A stretch of DNA of 64,000 nucleotides from Bacillus sp. V2I10 (GTDB taxonomy: Bacteria > Bacillota > Bacilli > Bacillales > Bacillaceae). The notes beneath the pieces are model-generated. The model did no database searches. It worked only from the letters and a program-made list of their open reading frames with translations, and was not told the origin of the DNA. The first letter of the stretch is position 1. Each line of letters starts with the position of its first letter. Both the position numbers and the translations under genes were made by a program. Shown one piece after another: positions 62,334 to 64,000 of the stretch. The DNA lies in NCBI RefSeq assembly GCF_030817055.1, contig NZ_JAUSYV010000001.1, forward strand, positions 706,001 through 770,000. The letters are read 5' to 3'.

Positions 62334-62615
62334 GTGGTAGTTAATGCGATGGAACGAATCATGGTCGATTTATTAGATGAATATAAGGCTGCTCTGCAGA
62401 TGAATTGTATGTGTGAGGAATGCTTAAATGACGTGCTTGCCCTTGTTTTAAACAGGGTTCAGCCGAGATACGTAACCAACCCGGATAAGGTTGCTTATGT
62501 GAAAGCAGAATTTGTTGACAAACAGCAAATGACGACTTTAATTGTCAAATTAGCAGAATGTGCAAAGATGGTCTCCGATACACCGAAGTGCGAAACTTAT
62601 GTCAGAGGTGAGTAA
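62334..62615 (+). CDS. comFB: Late competence protein ComFB
   Basis: GTG at 62334 is chosen: GGGGGT ends 6 nt before it and the resulting MVVNAMERIMVDLLDEY aligns with the ComFB start. In-frame GTG 62316 is the alternative. 93 residues. A Cys cluster CMCEECLNDVLALVLNRVQPRYVT is typical of ComFB. It is not essential for transformation in B. subtilis; related proteins elsewhere bind cyclic dinucleotides. The TAATG overlap with comFC shows coupling. Confidence 0.9.
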   Translation: MVVNAMERIMVDLLDEYKAALQMNCMCEECLNDVLALVLNRVQPRYVTNPDKVAYVKAEFVDKQQMTTLIVKLAECAKMVSDTPKCETYVRGE

Positions 62616-63307
62616 TGAACAGATGTCTTATTTGCCAGGGTGAGCTTGAAAAAGCTGTATCCTGGAGGAGCGTATTTTTTTTAGATGAACAAGAGAGTGC
62701 ATGCTGTGCTGATTGTTCATCTAAGCTCTGTTTGATTGAAGGTACTGTATGTCCAATGTGCGATCGGCCCCAGTCTGAGGCAAAAGCTTGCTTTGACTGT
62801 GAAAGATGGCAAGCAGATCCCGTGTTTGGCAGCGTCCTTGCGAGTAATCATTCTGTTTATCAGTATAATGAATTTATGAAAGATTTAATCGCCAGATACA
62901 AATATAGAGGCGATGCACAATTAGCTGACCTCTTTTACGAGCCCTTTCGAAACGTCTTCTCTAAGCATTTCTCAAAGAATTCCCTTCTTGTCCCCATTCC
63001 TCTCAGTAAAGAGCGGCTTTATGAACGCGGATTCAATCAGGCACGCTTGCTTGCTGACTTGCTCAATGCCCGAGTTCACGAACCTCTCATGCGTATCCAC
63101 TTAGAAAAACAATCCAAGAAAACAAGAACTGAACGCCTGCAGACTGAAAATGTTTTTTTTATAAATGGCAACTCTGAATTTTCCGGACAAAACCTTCTTC
63201 TGATTGACGATATTTATACAACAGGAACCACGATCAGACACGCAGCCAAACTGCTTATCGACCATGGTGCCGAAAGTGTTTCTTCTCTTACGCTCGTTCG
63301 AGGCTAA
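62615..63307 (+). CDS. comFC: ComFC phosphoribosyltransferase-like competence protein
   Basis: 230 residues. N-terminal zinc-binding Cys motifs: CLICQGEL, CCADCSSKL, CPMCDRP, CFDCERW. PRT-type domain: FMKDLIARYKYRGDAQLADL, LVPIPLSKERLYERGFNQARLLA, TERLQTENVF, and the PRPP loop LLLIDDIYTTGTTIRHAAKLL. Family length is usual. ComFC supports single-stranded DNA import together with ComFA in transformation. Its ATG overlaps the comFB stop. Confidence 0.95.
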   Translation: MNRCLICQGELEKAVSWRSVFFLDEQESACCADCSSKLCLIEGTVCPMCDRPQSEAKACFDCERWQADPVFGSVLASNHSVYQYNEFMKDLIARYKYRGDAQLADLFYEPFRNVFSKHFSKNSLLVPIPLSKERLYERGFNQARLLADLLNARVHEPLMRIHLEKQSKKTRTERLQTENVFFINGNSEFSGQNLLLIDDIYTTGTTIRHAAKLLIDHGAESVSSLTLVRG

Positions 63308-63331
63308 ACGTTTTCAAACTGATTCCGATAG
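63305..63331 (+). promoter_or_regulatory. Sigma-D promoter upstream of yvyF
   Basis: TAAA, exactly 15 nt, TCCGATAG (consensus TAAA-N15-GCCGATAT; all but the outer two -10 bases match). It overlaps the comFC stop and would drive yvyF and flgM in the flagellar regulon. Confidence 0.65.
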
Positions 63332-63364
63332 TAAAGATATAGTACAATGATAGGAGAATCATCA

Positions 63365-63781
63365 ATGGGAGAACTATCGAACTGTCCGGAATGCTACCAG
63401 CTATTTGTGAAAACACAATTTAAAACGGTTTGTGATGCATGTTATAAAGAAGAAGAACGTAAATTCGAAGTCGTTTACGGTTTTATAAAGCAGAGTAAAA
63501 ATCGAACAGCAACTCTATCAAATGTCGAAGAGCATACGGGAGTTGAAGAGGAGCTGATTCTGAAATTTATCAGACAGGGCAGAATTCAGCTCGCCAACTT
63601 CCCGAACCTCGGTTATCCTTGTCAGAAATGCGGAAAGCTGATCAGAGAAAATAAGCTTTGTATTTCTTGCGGAAAAGACATTAAAACTCAGCTGTTTGAA
63701 TTAGAACAGGAAGAAGAACGCCGGCAAAAAGTCACAGAGAAGCAGGCGACCTACTATACCTTTCAGACTAAAAATAACTAA
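63365..63781 (+). CDS. yvyF: Flagellar-operon protein YvyF (TIGR03826 type)
   Basis: ATG at 63365 has AGGAGAATC 7-8 nt upstream; an in-frame ATG at 63347 overlaps it. 138 residues. CPECYQLFVKTQFKTVCDACYKEEERKFEVVYGFIK at the N-terminus and YPCQKCGKLIRENKLCISCG near 90-105 are two zinc-ribbon-like Cys pairs. In between lies a helix-turn-helix-like segment (ATLSNVEEHTGVEEELILKFIRQGRIQL). It has a MerR/YvyF-like character and always stands before flgM. In B. subtilis it is transcribed with flgM and affects motility. Confidence 0.92.
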   Translation: MGELSNCPECYQLFVKTQFKTVCDACYKEEERKFEVVYGFIKQSKNRTATLSNVEEHTGVEEELILKFIRQGRIQLANFPNLGYPCQKCGKLIRENKLCISCGKDIKTQLFELEQEEERRQKVTEKQATYYTFQTKNN

Positions 63782-63786
63782 ATTTA

Positions 63787-63813
63787 TTAACAACAACTAT
63801 TTCCAGCCGATAT
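63787..63813 (+). promoter_or_regulatory. Sigma-D promoter of flgM
   Basis: TTAA, 15 nt, GCCGATAT: 11 of 12 consensus bases. It lies 40 nt before the flgM ATG, as known for flgM of B. subtilis. Confidence 0.82.
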
Positions 63814-63852
63814 AGAAAGTAACGAGAAGAACGAAAGAATGGAGGAAAAGGG

Positions 63853-64000
63853 ATGAAGATCAATCACTTAAACTCAGCAGGGATAAATCCTTATAAACGA
63901 ACGGCAGAGAAGCAGCAGGAAGCAGCGCAGCAGGCTAAAAAGCAGGATAAGGTTGAAATATCAACAAAGGCAAAAGAGCTTCAGCAGCAAAATGCCATTG
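63853..64000 (+). CDS. flgM: Anti-sigma-D factor FlgM, 3' end outside window
   Basis: ATG after ATGGAGGAAAAGGG. The visible 49 codons read MKINHLNSAGINPYKRTAEK, then a Q/A/K-rich stretch, then DKVEISTKAKELQQQNAI. INPYK near the start and the VEIS..AKEL motif are diagnostic of FlgM. It holds sigma-D inactive until the flagellar hook-basal body is complete. The good sigma-D promoter in front gives the usual feedback loop. The gene is cut by the right edge. Confidence 0.92.
   Translation, partial: MKINHLNSAGINPYKRTAEKQQEAAQQAKKQDKVEISTKAKELQQQNAI

Overview
The window looks like chromosomal DNA of a low-to-moderate GC, endospore-former-type Bacillaceae (Bacillus/Metabacillus-like). Evidence: AGGAGG-type ribosome binding sites with frequent TTG/GTG starts, sigma-A and sigma-D promoters, and a right-hand block in the order known from Bacillus subtilis (tagO, tagV-like LCP, yvyE, degS, degU, degV, comFA-comFB-comFC, yvyF, flgM). 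No rRNA, tRNA, CRISPR array or phage module was found.

Region 1 (1-13160) is an AT-rich accessory polysaccharide block: a KpsC-like capsule glycosyltransferase cut by the left edge, a large glycosyltransferase/HAD fusion, a secreted beta-helix protein, and two paralogous alpha/beta-hydrolase-TPR proteins flanking a decayed IS1182-type element and a membrane-anchored SGNH hydrolase. It ends in a deletion scar joining the start of a kdsA-like gene to the end of a galE-like gene.

Region 2 (13200-33660) is a cell-surface block: an LCP ligase, a 1445-residue LRR/Fn3 protein with an LPKTA sorting signal, and five secreted proteins each carrying three CWB2 wall-anchoring repeats on a different enzyme (NlpC/P60, lysozyme-like, subtilase, amidase, SpoIID/LytB). 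SGNH proteins and a lipoprotein lie among them.

Region 3 (34052-53852) is a wall-polymer locus: gtaB and tuaD (UDP-glucuronate), an SH3b amidase, a coiled-coil methyltransferase, glycosyltransferases, a wecC-like UDP-ManNAc dehydrogenase, a TagGH-type exporter, mnaA and tagO. The gene set suggests a TagO-primed, ABC-exported, uronic-acid-containing polymer. No polyol-phosphate polymerase is seen.

Region 4 (55196-64000) is conserved core: LCP, yvyE, the DegS-DegU two-component system, degV, the comF competence operon with an extra small Myb-like protein, yvyF, and the start of flgM, with good sigma-D promoters before yvyF and flgM.

Two themes cut across these regions. First, four intergenic arrays of short tandem repeats (periods of about 21, 52 and 228 bp) lie between transcription units of regions 2-4. 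Second, four +1 frame shifts, three of them in or next to A-runs, interrupt otherwise normal genes and may be sequence errors.
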